A stretch of DNA of 64,000 bases from Virgibacillus dokdonensis (lineage in GTDB: Bacteria; Bacillota; Bacilli; Bacillales; Amphibacillaceae): NCBI RefSeq assembly GCF_900166595.1, contig NZ_LT745763.1, positions 2,910,986 to 2,974,985 of the forward strand. The letters are read 5' to 3'. The notes under the pieces were generated by a model that was given only the letters and a program-made list of their open reading frames with translations, was not told the DNA's origin and did not search any database. The position numbers were made by a program, and so were the translations under genes. Numbering within the stretch: position 1 is the stretch's first letter; every line of letters begins with the position of its first letter. Positions 1 through 8,532 of this stretch are shown here, in pieces.

Positions 1-51
1 CAAAATGCTGCTAATATCTTAGAAAAAAAGTACGGAAAAAAGAACGTTTAA
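1..51 (+). CDS. C-terminal end of a probable site-specific integrase (partial)
   Basis: Only the first frame is open from the window edge; it gives 16 residues ending in KKYGKKNV and a TAA. Sixteen residues cannot identify a family. The call rests on context: the frame is followed by a terminator hairpin, and about 180 bases further on lies an isolated 3' half of a tRNA-Thr gene, which is how tyrosine-integrase elements end. The gene runs toward the attachment site, as is common for such elements. Most of the gene lies to the left of the window. Confidence 0.4.
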   Translation, partial: QNAANILEKKYGKKNV

Positions 52-52
52 G

Positions 53-73
53 CACCATGTTTATGGTGTTTTT
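53..73 (+). terminator. Terminator of the left-edge gene
   Basis: CACCAT (53-58) pairs with ATGGTG (63-68) around a 4-base loop and is followed directly by five T. It starts two bases after the stop codon of the partial gene, which supports that frame being real. Confidence 0.7.
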
Positions 74-228
74 GTTTGCCTACAATTGCCACAAAAACTG
101 CCAACAAATTTACACAAAAATAATTATAACCTATCAAATTTATCAAATGAAAAATAAGCAGGTAATAACAAAAGCCTGCTATATCAGTACATGCAAAGCC
201 AAAACTGTTATAGTATTTTCAATGTAGC

Positions 229-273
229 ACACTCGTAATGAAGGGGTCGGAGGTTCGAATCCTCTCACCAGCA
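229..273 (+). other. Attachment-site remnant: 3' half of tRNA-Thr(CGU)
   Basis: The stretch reads as a tRNA from the anticodon loop to the discriminator base: loop CTCGTAA (anticodon CGT, threonine), 3' anticodon strand TGAAG, variable GGGTC, T-arm GGAGG-TTCGAAT-CCTCT, acceptor strand CACCAGC and A. Nothing upstream can form the D-arm or 5' acceptor strand, so this is not a working tRNA. A duplicated tRNA 3' half next to an integrase end marks the right attachment site of an integrated element whose body lies to the left. The intact tRNA-Thr would be expected at the far end of that element. Confidence 0.75.
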
Positions 274-293
274 TATTTGGCAAGTATTGATAT

Positions 294-330
294 AATGCTG
301 TTCTTGATAAATTCAAGAGCAGCATTTTTA
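294..330. terminator. Strong hairpin after the attachment site
   Basis: Fourteen bases at 294-307 pair with 313-326 (AATGCTG-TTCTTGA against TCAAGA-GCAGCATT, one mismatch), followed by a T-rich tail on the plus strand. It probably terminated transcription of the target tRNA gene. The rest of 331-576 shows no gene I can support. Confidence 0.65.
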
Positions 331-576
331 TTTTCAATCTTTTTTTGCCGACCAATCTGCCGACTAAATCTATACTAATTTTGGTGATATTGGATTTATT
401 AGATTACTGTAATAATTAAACATTTTAAGTTAAGACTGATTAAAAAAATGTGCGTAAAGCATATTTTCCGCAAACAAGACATAGCATATTAGCCTTTGTA
501 ATTTGCTATGTCTCATTTTTTCCTAACTTAGCTGATATAGATAATACTTATAAAAATCCCACCACAGATGATTTCT

Positions 577-2538
577 CTATTCCCAATAAGCTACTGAGCG
601 CTTGTGAAGCATCTCTCGAAATTGTTGCGTTGTTTTTTCCAAAACAGTGTTTGTTGAAAAATCAATAATTACCCCATATTGACGAATTAAGTCTAATTTC
701 CCTATTACCCCCTCTCTATACTTTATAATTACATTTTGTGGTTCTTCTGTTAGCCACGCCTTTCTATTTTCTCTTATATAATTGCGCTTTCTGCTGGTTT
801 CTTCTTGTAAAATTTCATAATAAACAACATCAGGATCAATTGCCTTGATAACCACGCCATAATCTTTTTCTGCACGAGCAATAGAAACGTAGCCATCTTT
901 AACATCTTCTAATACCGATTGTGGATTACGTTTTAGTGGGTCGCCAAGTCCGCCTCCTCCAGCTGATGGTCTTGTAAATCTATCCCCTTCTTTTAATGAA
1001 ACATTAGAAAAAAAAGCACCTAAAAATTCTTCTTTATCTGTTTGAGGATTTAACCAATTTCCGTGCGGGTTTGACGGCAAACCGCCAAAGATCCCCCATG
1101 TAACTGATCTTGAACGGTCACAACATACAGACATAACAGCGTCTTGAATCGCCGTTAGTGTTCCCCCTTTCTCAACTCCACACCCTCCGCGATATTCACC
1201 GGGTCCTCCAGAATCAGTCATAATTTTATGATAAGATGTAATCACAGGGGTTAAACGCTCTTGACCTTCACAAGGTTGCACACTCAACCCCGCTCCAAAG
1301 ACTGGTGACATAGCATTCGCCCCATCTTTACTTATACGACCACCGTGGCCACCGACCATCCAGTCATACCACATAAAAAATTGATTATATCCTTCTCTTT
1401 GATCCCATCCTCCAATTAATAAATACTCTAAATTAAAAGAACATGCTAGCGCTTTTTCCGGCATAATATGTGACCACAACTCAAAGCAAGCATTCATAAT
1501 TTTCTCAAATGGTCCTGAACAAAAACCAGATACAGCCACTGGCCAATCTGCATGAACAACGGAACCTTTTGGTAAACTTGCTTCTATAACGCGATAGAAG
1601 CCAGAGTTTAATGGTATATCAGGAAAAAACGTTTTCGTCCCAGCATATAGACCCGAAAGTGAGGAACCAAAAGTTGCATTCAAAAAACAACCAATAGTGG
1701 AATGTGTCCCATCCAAATCATAAACAATTTGATCATCTTTAATAGATAATTTTACTTTAATAGGAATCATTCCGTCTCCAAAATCTGGATCCATATCGAT
1801 ATAATCTATTGTTTCCCATGTTCCGTTTGGAAGCTGCTTTAATTTCTCTCTGGTTAATCGTTCTACATAGTTTTGAACTTCAGCAAATGCTAATAATACT
1901 TTATCTATTGTATATTTATCTATTAATCTGAGAAGCTCTTTTTCCGCTACTTTTGTTGCTTCTACCTGAGAACGTAAATCTCCAAACCGTTCTTCTGGCA
2001 CCCGCATATTGCTCACAATAAGATTAGCTACATCTTTCAAATAGTTACCCTTACTCCAAATTCGAGTTGGAGGTATGCGAACACCTTCTCCAAAATGAGC
2101 TTTAGAGCTAACATCAAAAGATCCAGGCATACCTCCACCAACATCAGCCCAGTGACCATTTGACTGGATAAATGCAATCAGTGTTTTCCGGTAGAAAACC
2201 GGTCTTATCACCCTAACATCACTAAAATGAGTCCCCCCACGATAAGGATCATTAATGAGAAATACGTCCCCGGGGTGAATATCCTCTTGAAAATATTCAA
2301 TAATTGCTTTTGCAGTTAAATGTAAAGTGCCTACATGAACAGCGATATCCTGCGTACCTTGCATTACAATATTCCCATTAGCGTCACATAATGCAGAACT
2401 GAAATCTCGATTATATATAACAAACGAATAACACGTTCGTATTATCTGTTCCGACATCTGATCAACTAAATTAATAAAACTATTCTTTAACACTTCAAAT
2501 GTTACTGGATCTAAAGAATTGTTTTTCATCACTTCCAT
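577..2538 (-). CDS. hyuB: Hydantoinase B/oxoprolinase family subunit
   Basis: This is the ATP-dependent hydantoinase/oxoprolinase B-type subunit (653 aa), which works with HyuA to open cyclic amides such as N-methylhydantoin or 5-oxoproline in the cytosol. Family features include the opening DPVTFEVLKNSF, the HVGTLHLTAKAI stretch, NDPYRGGTHFSDVR around residue 95-110, and the C-terminal PSAGGGGLGDPLKR loop. Length is normal for the family. I chose the ATG at 2538 because AGGGGGAG lies at good distance; a GTG one codon earlier would overlap hyuA by four bases. It is translationally coupled to hyuA, which it follows in one operon. Substrate cannot be read from sequence. Family call is firm, exact reaction is not. 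Confidence 0.9.
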   Translation of the reverse strand: MEVMKNNSLDPVTFEVLKNSFINLVDQMSEQIIRTCYSFVIYNRDFSSALCDANGNIVMQGTQDIAVHVGTLHLTAKAIIEYFQEDIHPGDVFLINDPYRGGTHFSDVRVIRPVFYRKTLIAFIQSNGHWADVGGGMPGSFDVSSKAHFGEGVRIPPTRIWSKGNYLKDVANLIVSNMRVPEERFGDLRSQVEATKVAEKELLRLIDKYTIDKVLLAFAEVQNYVERLTREKLKQLPNGTWETIDYIDMDPDFGDGMIPIKVKLSIKDDQIVYDLDGTHSTIGCFLNATFGSSLSGLYAGTKTFFPDIPLNSGFYRVIEASLPKGSVVHADWPVAVSGFCSGPFEKIMNACFELWSHIMPEKALACSFNLEYLLIGGWDQREGYNQFFMWYDWMVGGHGGRISKDGANAMSPVFGAGLSVQPCEGQERLTPVITSYHKIMTDSGGPGEYRGGCGVEKGGTLTAIQDAVMSVCCDRSRSVTWGIFGGLPSNPHGNWLNPQTDKEEFLGAFFSNVSLKEGDRFTRPSAGGGGLGDPLKRNPQSVLEDVKDGYVSIARAEKDYGVVIKAIDPDVVYYEILQEETSRKRNYIRENRKAWLTEEPQNVIIKYREGVIGKLDLIRQYGVIIDFSTNTVLEKTTQQFREMLHKRSVAYWE

Positions 2539-4580
2539 CACGCTCCCCCTATATTCACATGAATAATTATATTTTTATACTCATCAACGGTAGCGGTAAA
2601 CTGTGGCGGAATAATAATTGTCGTATCTAACTGTTCGACAATTGCAGGTCCATGTATAAAGCTATCTACTGGGAGAAGTGACCGTTTATATATTGGTGTA
2701 CGAACTAAACCATCTTCTTCCTTAAAATAAACATGACGATATTTCTTTAAAGCATTTTCTAAATTCCCTGAAGGCTCCTCTTTTGCTAGTTCTGGTTTAG
2801 GTACTGTCCCAATAGCCTCAACACGTAATCCATAAATTTCTACCTTTTGATCTGGATTCGAGAAGGCGAATGCCCGCTCATGTTCTTGGTGAAACTTGTC
2901 TAAAGCACTACTTAAAGAAACGATTGGACGATTGACAGTGACAGCTAGCGACCTCCATTGACCGGAGTAACGCATTTCCAAATGCCGAATCAATTGCATG
3001 TTTTGTACGGAGACCTTTTCCTTTTTTAATAACTCTATTCCCTTTTGCTCTAATTTAGCAAATGCCTTATTTAAATCTTCTTGATCCACATCTTCCATAT
3101 TGGCTACATAAGTTTGGGTTATATCGTGGCGGTAATCAACAAGTAAACAGCCGTATGCAGCTGCAACACCAGGATAGGTGGGTATAATAACATGAGGAAT
3201 ATGCAGTTCTTTTGCTAGATAAGCGCTATGCAGTCCTCCTGCTCCACCAAAAGCAACTAATACGAAGTCTCTTGGGTCATAGCCCTTTCTAACCGAAATA
3301 AGACGAAGCGCATCACTCATGTTAGCATTAGCTACATTTAATATCGCGTCTGCGGCTTCCAGAGAAGTATAGCCAAACGTTTCACATATTGGTTGCAGCG
3401 ATTGAAGCGCTTGTTCTTTTTTTAACTGCATCTCGCCATTTAATAGGGAGTTGCTGAGCCGACCTAATATCAAATTCGCATCGGTGTTTGTAGGCTGTGT
3501 TCCACCTTTCCCATAACTTGCAGGGCCAGGAAATGAACCAGCACTCTCTGGACCATTTCTCAGAGAACCACCTGCATCAATCCAAGCTAAACTCCCTCCC
3601 CCTGCACCAATCGTCATCAGTTCAATACTTGGAAATCCTATTGGATACCCATACTCGATATACCATTCTTTTGTCATTTTCAAATTTCCATCATAAACTA
3701 AAGAAATATCCGTACTTGTTCCGCCCATATCTAATCCAATGGCACTCTTATACCCGCATAAACTTGCAATATGCTTAGTTGCAATTGCTCCAGCAGCAAT
3801 ACCCGAACTCGCAAGTCGTCCCGCGTATTTTGGTACATTTTCCGAAGTAATCACACCACCTCCAGAATGCATAATTAAAATTTCTCCTTTATACCCCTTT
3901 TCACCTAATTTACTTTCCAATGTCTTCATATAATTGGTTATTTTTGGGCCAAGAACAGCATTAATTACTGTTGTACTCATCCGCTCATGTTCAAAAATTT
4001 CTGGAAGAATATCACTTGAAATAGTGATGAAAACATCTGGTAGTTGCTCTTGTAATATTTCCTTTGTTACACGTTCATTTTCCCCATTGATATAAGCATT
4101 TAAAAAACAAACGGCAATGGCTTCTACCCCTCTTTTTTTCAGCTTGTGTGCTAATGCTTTTACTTCCTGCTCATTTACATCAACAAGGATATCACCAGCG
4201 TAATCCGTTCTTTCTGTAATTTCAAAACGATCTCTTCTTTTGATATATGGCTGGGCAACATCGTTATACGCATCCCATAAATCCAATTTTGTACCTCTAC
4301 GTATTTCTATTGCATCACGAAATCCTTTCGTAGTAATTAGTGCCGTATTAGGAAGTTTCCGTTCTATTAAAGCATTAGTCCCTGCAGTCGTACCGTGCGA
4401 AAAAACCTTGATCTCTTCAAAAGGTATATTAACCTTTTTCAGCCCTTGTATGACACCAATATCAGGATTTGCAGGAGTAGATGACGTTTTCTCTACAGAA
4501 ATCTTCTTATTAATTTCATCAAATACAAACACATCTGTGAACGTCCCACCCACATCAACAGCAACTCTTAAATTCCCCAT
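2538..4580 (-). CDS. hyuA: Hydantoinase A/oxoprolinase family subunit
   Basis: The 680-residue partner of HyuB carries the ASKHA-type ATP-binding fold. It begins with AVDVGGTFTDVFV at residues 7-19, has the second phosphate motif IGLDMGGTSTD near residue 280, and GGAGGLHSAYLA near residue 445. Together the two subunits use ATP to hydrolyse hydantoin-like or oxoproline-like rings. Start ATG 4580 has GGAGGAGA a few bases upstream. First gene of the hyuA-hyuB operon; no permease or carbamoylase gene accompanies it, so the physiological substrate is open. A fragment of repeat family B lies just upstream. Confidence 0.9.
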   Translation of the reverse strand: MGNLRVAVDVGGTFTDVFVFDEINKKISVEKTSSTPANPDIGVIQGLKKVNIPFEEIKVFSHGTTAGTNALIERKLPNTALITTKGFRDAIEIRRGTKLDLWDAYNDVAQPYIKRRDRFEITERTDYAGDILVDVNEQEVKALAHKLKKRGVEAIAVCFLNAYINGENERVTKEILQEQLPDVFITISSDILPEIFEHERMSTTVINAVLGPKITNYMKTLESKLGEKGYKGEILIMHSGGGVITSENVPKYAGRLASSGIAAGAIATKHIASLCGYKSAIGLDMGGTSTDISLVYDGNLKMTKEWYIEYGYPIGFPSIELMTIGAGGGSLAWIDAGGSLRNGPESAGSFPGPASYGKGGTQPTNTDANLILGRLSNSLLNGEMQLKKEQALQSLQPICETFGYTSLEAADAILNVANANMSDALRLISVRKGYDPRDFVLVAFGGAGGLHSAYLAKELHIPHVIIPTYPGVAAAYGCLLVDYRHDITQTYVANMEDVDQEDLNKAFAKLEQKGIELLKKEKVSVQNMQLIRHLEMRYSGQWRSLAVTVNRPIVSLSSALDKFHQEHERAFAFSNPDQKVEIYGLRVEAIGTVPKPELAKEEPSGNLENALKKYRHVYFKEEDGLVRTPIYKRSLLPVDSFIHGPAIVEQLDTTIIIPPQFTATVDEYKNIIIHVNIGGA

Positions 4581-4594
4581 ATTTCTCCTCCAAT

Positions 4595-4631
4595 GCTTTA
4601 GAAAGCCTTTGTTTTTCTTATCCTATAAACC
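4595..4631 (+). repeat. Family B repeat, partial copy
   Basis: The stretch AAGCCTTTG-TTTTTCTTATCC-TATAAACC matches the right half of the family B intergenic repeat seen in fuller form at 30941-31030 and 35071-35134. It sits directly upstream of hyuA. Confidence 0.5.
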
Positions 4632-4659
4632 AAAAAACTCACATTTCCCTAAAATATTT

Positions 4660-4706
4660 AAAACCAGTTATACAGACAGAGAAAATCCATCAATATAACT
4701 GGTTTT
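4660..4706. terminator. Terminator-like inverted repeat after the 66-aa gene
   Basis: A perfect 13-base inverted repeat (AAAACCAGTTATA at 4660-4672 against 4694-4706) with a 21-base loop lies downstream of the minus-strand gene at 4880-5080. Reading that way, the stem is followed by AAATATTTT. The large loop makes it a weaker terminator than most here. Confidence 0.5.
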
Positions 4707-4879
4707 AATCTAGGGTTTGCTCAACCGAAAAAAGAGAGTCAATTAGATTTGGCAGTTAATTAAATTTAGGTACTTAAAATACGAATTATTCTTTATTTAA
4801 AAAATATTTTAACAAATAATCTTGCAATTGTCACGTTTTTTTAATTGGCTTAAAATATGTGCTTCCTAAAGATGTCTGT

Positions 4880-5080
4880 TTAAAATATAAAGACAGACAC
4901 GATGAATAAGCCTATTGCTATCGCAATAACGAATAGTAAACTACCTTTCCACCCTAAAGCACCTACTAAATCTGACAAAACACTTCCATGAATACTACTT
5001 GAAGGATTATTTAATTCCTCTTGTCTCATTCTTTCCCTTTTTCTTTCAGGAGTTTCCTTACCCTCTCCGTCTTTTTTCAT
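4880..5080 (-). CDS. DUF6366-like small membrane protein
   Basis: The 66-residue protein has a charged N-terminus (ETPERKRERMRQEELNNP), a conserved-looking LSDLVGALGWKGS segment and one C-terminal membrane helix (residues about 47-65). This arrangement matches the small DUF6366 family of Bacillaceae, whose function is unknown. A good AGGAAG-type ribosome site precedes the ATG at 5080. It stands alone between hyuA and a divergent gene. Confidence 0.7.
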   Translation of the reverse strand: MKKDGEGKETPERKRERMRQEELNNPSSSIHGSVLSDLVGALGWKGSLLFVIAIAIGLFIVSVFIF

Positions 5081-5231
5081 TAAGTACTTCCTCCCTTCCT
5101 AATTCAACATGTACAAGGTAGAATCTTCTCTAAGCCAATGGAAAGAAGTATTTTTTGCTGATCATATTAGCTAACAAATTTATACAACCGCTTCCTTTTT
5201 TATGGTACTATTACGTGGAGGAGGAATTCAT

Positions 5232-5924
5232 ATGGCTATAATCAGTACATTATTAGGTACAATCGCATCATTGGGGATCATTGCTGGCATTATCTTACTA
5301 ATCATGGGTGCTATTAAAAAGAAAAAATACAGAGGCGGCTTGATAACACTCGTTTCCATCGTTTTATTTAGCATAGCATCCTTTATGATGCCTGACGAGT
5401 TGAAAGAAAAGTATGCAAACCAAGAACAAAGCAAAGCCGAAACCACGGATAAAGATAAACGAGTAATTGATGATGATTACGATGACGACGAATACGACGA
5501 TGATAAACGCAAAAAGAAAACCAACGCGCTTTCTTCTCAACAGAAAAAAACGATAAAAGCAGTACAAAATTTCCCTACTTTTACGAAAGAATACAAAAAA
5601 TTAAGCCGTAGTACACAAAAGAAAACATGGGATAAGCATTTATCTGGAAAAAAAGTAACTTGGAAAGGTTACGTGATGGAAGCCAAAGGAAAAAAGGTAT
5701 ACGTTTGGGGAGGAAACAGATACAACGGGCAAAAATGGTCTAAAGTTAAATCAAGTAAGAAAAATGAGGCTTACCAAGTGTTTCTTGCCGATTTTGGAAG
5801 AAGTACTCCAAAGAAAGCATTGAAGCCTGGGGATAAAGTAACAATAAAAGGTACATTGATGTCCAGCGGTGACCCGAAACAAAATATGCATTGGAAACTA
5901 CATAACGCCAAAATTGGGTATTAG
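5232..5924 (+). CDS. Membrane-anchored protein with C-terminal OB-fold-like domain
   Basis: I do not recognise a named gene. From the ATG at 5232 (preceded by GGAGGAGG) the protein has 230 residues: two membrane segments (about 1-25 and 32-50), a linker with a very acidic run (DDDYDDDEYDDD) followed by KRKKK, and a soluble domain of about 130 residues. That domain (KKVTWKGYVMEAKGKKVYVW ... LKPGDKVTIKGTLMS) has the strand spacing of the tRNA_anti-like/OB-fold proteins common in Firmicutes. It probably acts at the outer face of the membrane. An upstream ATG at 5202 is possible but lacks a ribosome site. Confidence 0.6.
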   Translation: MAIISTLLGTIASLGIIAGIILLIMGAIKKKKYRGGLITLVSIVLFSIASFMMPDELKEKYANQEQSKAETTDKDKRVIDDDYDDDEYDDDKRKKKTNALSSQQKKTIKAVQNFPTFTKEYKKLSRSTQKKTWDKHLSGKKVTWKGYVMEAKGKKVYVWGGNRYNGQKWSKVKSSKKNEAYQVFLADFGRSTPKKALKPGDKVTIKGTLMSSGDPKQNMHWKLHNAKIGY

Positions 5925-5931
5925 AAAAACC

Positions 5932-5970
5932 TAGCTATCGGCAAAATCTTATGACGATAGCTAAGCTTTT
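5932..5970 (+). terminator. Terminator of the OB-fold membrane protein gene
   Basis: TAGCTATCG (5932-5940) pairs perfectly with CGATAGCTA (5954-5962), followed by a short T-rich tail. It begins seven bases after the stop codon. Confidence 0.7.
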
Positions 5971-6017
5971 CTTATATTATTGTTTTCCTATAGGGAAAGG
6001 AGACAAGTTTCCTTTCA

Positions 6018-6917
6018 CTAAAACACGATCGTTTTATTTTGATGCACAATGATCCGATCCTCCAGATGCCATTTGACAGCACGTGATAGAACAACCCTCT
6101 CGATCGCTTGTCCAATCTTCTTCATTTTCGCAATATCATCTCTATGGTCTACTCTACCGATATCTTGCTCAATAATCGGACCTTCATCCAGATCATTGGT
6201 TACATAATGAGAGGTCGCTCCAATCATTTTTACACCGCGTTCATAAGCACGTTCATATGGCTTTGCACCAACAAAAGCTGGTAAAAAAGAATGATGGATA
6301 TTAATGATTCTGTTCTCATAATTTTTAACAAAGTCACTTGTTAATATTTGCATATAGCGCGCAAGCACAATAACATCGACCTCGTAATCTTTCAGCAATT
6401 GAAGTTGCTTTTCCTCTACTTGTTTGCGAATATCTTTATTTGCTGGAATGTAATAAAAAGGAATTCCCAGCGACTCAACTGTTTCTCTAGCTGTTTCATG
6501 ATTGCTAATAACAAGAGCGATATTCGCCATAAGACCACCGCTTTGATATTCCCACAACAATTCCATTAAACAATGCGGTTCATTAGAGACAAAAATCGCT
6601 ACATTTTTCAATTGACTAACATAAACGAATTGCCAATTCATCGCAAATTGTTCGCCAATAGGTTGAAATGCCTGCTCAATTTGCTCTGCCTTTTCACCTA
6701 ATTGCGGACAATAAAATTCAATCCGCATAAAAAACTGACCGCCGTCAGGATTCAATGTATATTGATCAGAAGTAATAATATTTGCTCCGTTTCGATATAA
6801 AAAATCAGAAACAGTGGCTACTATTCCAGGCTGATCTGGGCATTTAATTAACAGACGTGCCTTGTTTTCATTTTCAATTTTAAAATATTCAATACTTTTC
6901 TTCATGAAGTGATTCAT
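6018..6917 (-). CDS. purU: Formyltetrahydrofolate deformylase
   Basis: PurU hydrolyses 10-formyl-tetrahydrofolate to formate and tetrahydrofolate and balances the one-carbon pool. The protein (299 aa) has an N-terminal ACT domain (KCPDQPGIVATVSDFL near residue 30) and a C-terminal formyltransferase fold. The fold carries the catalytic N-H-D set: INIHHSFLPAFVGAKPYERA, GATSHYVT and DLDEGPIIEQD. Length and motifs match B. subtilis PurU (YkkE). I start at ATG 6917, with TTGAGGT seven bases upstream, rather than at the earlier codon at 6935. It is a single-gene unit. Confidence 0.95.
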   Translation of the reverse strand: MNHFMKKSIEYFKIENENKARLLIKCPDQPGIVATVSDFLYRNGANIITSDQYTLNPDGGQFFMRIEFYCPQLGEKAEQIEQAFQPIGEQFAMNWQFVYVSQLKNVAIFVSNEPHCLMELLWEYQSGGLMANIALVISNHETARETVESLGIPFYYIPANKDIRKQVEEKQLQLLKDYEVDVIVLARYMQILTSDFVKNYENRIINIHHSFLPAFVGAKPYERAYERGVKMIGATSHYVTNDLDEGPIIEQDIGRVDHRDDIAKMKKIGQAIERVVLSRAVKWHLEDRIIVHQNKTIVF

Positions 6918-7029
6918 AGTTAATACCTCAATCATTTATTTTTACATAATACAATATGCTATTTTAAGAAATGAGTCAATACTATTTCTTTCTATCACTT
7001 ATAGATTTCATGCAAATAACTTGTCACTA

Positions 7030-7058
7030 TTGAAAAGATCTTTTACAATATTTATTGT
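7030..7058 (+). promoter_or_regulatory. Sigma-A promoter of the tRNA-like gene
   Basis: TTGAAA at 7030-7035 and TATTGT at 7053-7058 are separated by 17 bases. The tRNA-like sequence begins 10 bases after the -10 box, so its 5' end is close to the expected start of transcription. Confidence 0.6.
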
Positions 7059-7068
7059 TCTTATATAT

Positions 7069-7152
7069 GGAGAAGTACCCAAGTCTGGCTGAAGGGGGCG
7101 AAATGCGCTAGAGCGTGTATGCGCCTTGTTGGTTCAAATCCCACCTTCTCCG
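7069..7152 (+). tRNA. tRNA-Ser-like gene with abnormal anticodon arm (possible pseudo-tRNA)
   Basis: The ends form a perfect 7-bp acceptor stem (GGAGAAG against CTTCTCC, discriminator G), and the D-arm is that of a serine tRNA (CCC-AAGTCTGGCTGAA-GGG). The T-arm is recognisable (GTTGG-TTCAAAT-CCCAC) but has a T-C mismatch in the middle. Between D and T arms there is no normal 5-bp stem with 7-base anticodon loop. Instead GGCG and CGCC enclose one long hairpin whose tip is CGC-TAGA-GCG. No CCA is encoded. A promoter is present, so it is likely transcribed. It may be a decayed tRNA-Ser or a conserved pseudo-tRNA; I cannot assign an anticodon. Confidence 0.55.
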
Positions 7153-7292
7153 TTTGATATTCACATGTTAAAAATACCAACAATTATTTGTTAAGTTGCA
7201 TATATACTACCTCCATCGAGATGAGCTTCCCTCCTTCTTTTAAGTCCTATTTCTACAATAGCCATTAAGCTTACCAAAATGCATGAATGATG

Positions 7293-8009
7293 TTAGCTTC
7301 TTTCCCTGCAAGCTTCTATAAACGCATGAAAAATATTTTTAGAGACAGCATCTTCTTCTATCGCTAAGTTTTCCGGATGCCACTGAACTCCTAATAAGAA
7401 AGACTCTTCTCTGCTTTCTATTGCTTCAACGACGCCATCACTTGCCATACCACAAATTTGCATACCCTCTCCAAGCTTTCGGTTAGCCTGATGATGCCTA
7501 CTATTCACTTTTATTTTTTCCATACCGGCAATTTCTCGTAATACGGAGTCCTCTTTCACGTGAACATAATGAGAAGCATGACCATCGGGAGCATGTTGCT
7601 TATGCTGTAACAATTCCCCTTCCATTTGTGCATAAATATCTTGGTACATATCGCCGCCTAAGGCAATATTTAAAATCTGACACCCTCTACAAACTCCTAA
7701 TATGGGTTTTTGGTGCTTTTGTATTTCTTGTATTAATGCAACTTCGTATTGATCACGTATCGGATTAATTTCCCCTAACTTCGGATGCGGTTCTTCAACA
7801 AATAATGTAGGGTCGATACTATTGCCCCCTGTTAAATATAACCCGTCAATTAAACTGGCAATTTGTCTTATTTGCGTTTCTGAAGGTACAAAAGGAAGAA
7901 TTATTGGGGTGCCTCCCGCTCCCTCAATTGCTGTAATATTAGCAATACTTACAAAATGCATATTCGATGCGTTTTCTACAGATGGCGTTACTCCAATAAC
8001 TGGCTTCAT
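7293..8009 (-). CDS. Class I glutamine amidotransferase-like hydrolase (PuuD/peptidase C26 family)
   Basis: The 238-residue protein belongs to the gamma-glutamyl-GABA hydrolase family. The nucleophile lies in ILGVCRGCQILNIALGG (near residue 105) and the His-Glu pair in VQWHPENL near residue 215. Relatives hydrolyse gamma-glutamyl amides of GABA or related amines in the cytosol. No puu-type neighbours are present, so the substrate is not settled. I chose ATG 8009, which has TAGGGAG about 10 bases upstream; a GTG at 8018 sits directly against that site. Confidence 0.8.
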   Translation of the reverse strand: MKPVIGVTPSVENASNMHFVSIANITAIEGAGGTPIILPFVPSETQIRQIASLIDGLYLTGGNSIDPTLFVEEPHPKLGEINPIRDQYEVALIQEIQKHQKPILGVCRGCQILNIALGGDMYQDIYAQMEGELLQHKQHAPDGHASHYVHVKEDSVLREIAGMEKIKVNSRHHQANRKLGEGMQICGMASDGVVEAIESREESFLLGVQWHPENLAIEEDAVSKNIFHAFIEACRERS

Positions 8010-8179
8010 TGAAAACACACTCCCTAGAGAGAATTTTCTGTCTATAAACCTGACTTCTAATTAGTATACGGATAATTTGAGCAAGTTGCCACATGTTAAT
8101 AAAAATATTTCTTATTCCTTATAAAAAGAAATATTTCTATGTATTTTTCGTTCAACTGCATAAAATGAAGCTTCAATCA

Positions 8180-8204
8180 GTGAGGGGGCTTTCATCCCCC
8201 CACG
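8180..8204. terminator. GC-rich hairpin in the gap between the amidotransferase and phn genes
   Basis: GTG-A-GGGGG, loop CTTTCAT, then CCCCCC-AC form a compact stem in otherwise AT-rich sequence. It has no clear T-run, so it may be a terminator or only a structured spacer. The gap 8019-8532 otherwise holds a family A repeat and, at about 8236-8253, a further TTATACTTTC module. Confidence 0.35.
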
Positions 8205-8324
8205 AATTGTTGTTCTAAAGCCATTATCTCCCTCTTATACTTTCCTAGTACACATCTTTTCTAATGCTAACATCACCTTATATCCAGAATAAAGACATAG
8301 CCACAAAGCGACCTTTTTAGAGAA

Positions 8325-8525
8325 ATAGGAAAGTATAAAAATTTGCTACTATAGGACAAAGAAATAACGTAATAGCGACGTCCGGTTCCATTGCCAGCAA
8401 CTAGGCAACTTCACGAAATCGACCTACGATAAGTCACCATCGGTTCGTACCTCACCGTGGTTCCTTTATCTCAGTCGCTTCGTTCCAGTTGCTACATTGC
8501 TAAACGGGCGCTTGCGCCTTTGTTC
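8325..8525 (-). repeat. Intergenic repeat family A, copy 1 (short form)
   Basis: Read on the minus strand it starts GAACAAAGGCGC, contains GCGCCCGTTTAGCAA, GATGGTGACTTATCGTAGG and a GTTGCTGG segment, and ends in TTTTTATACTTTCC. This is the same order as the plus-strand copies at 23435, 29591, 29798, 35137 and 41509. It lacks the extra hairpin arm of the long form. It begins eight bases after the phnE stop codon and runs in the same direction as that gene. Confidence 0.85.
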
Positions 8526-8532
8526 AAGACAT

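Noticed and set aside
4240..4698. 152-codon plus-strand frame opposite the start of hyuA
   Set aside because: It is antisense to strongly conserved hyuA codons, has no ribosome site, and its translation has no domain-like pattern.
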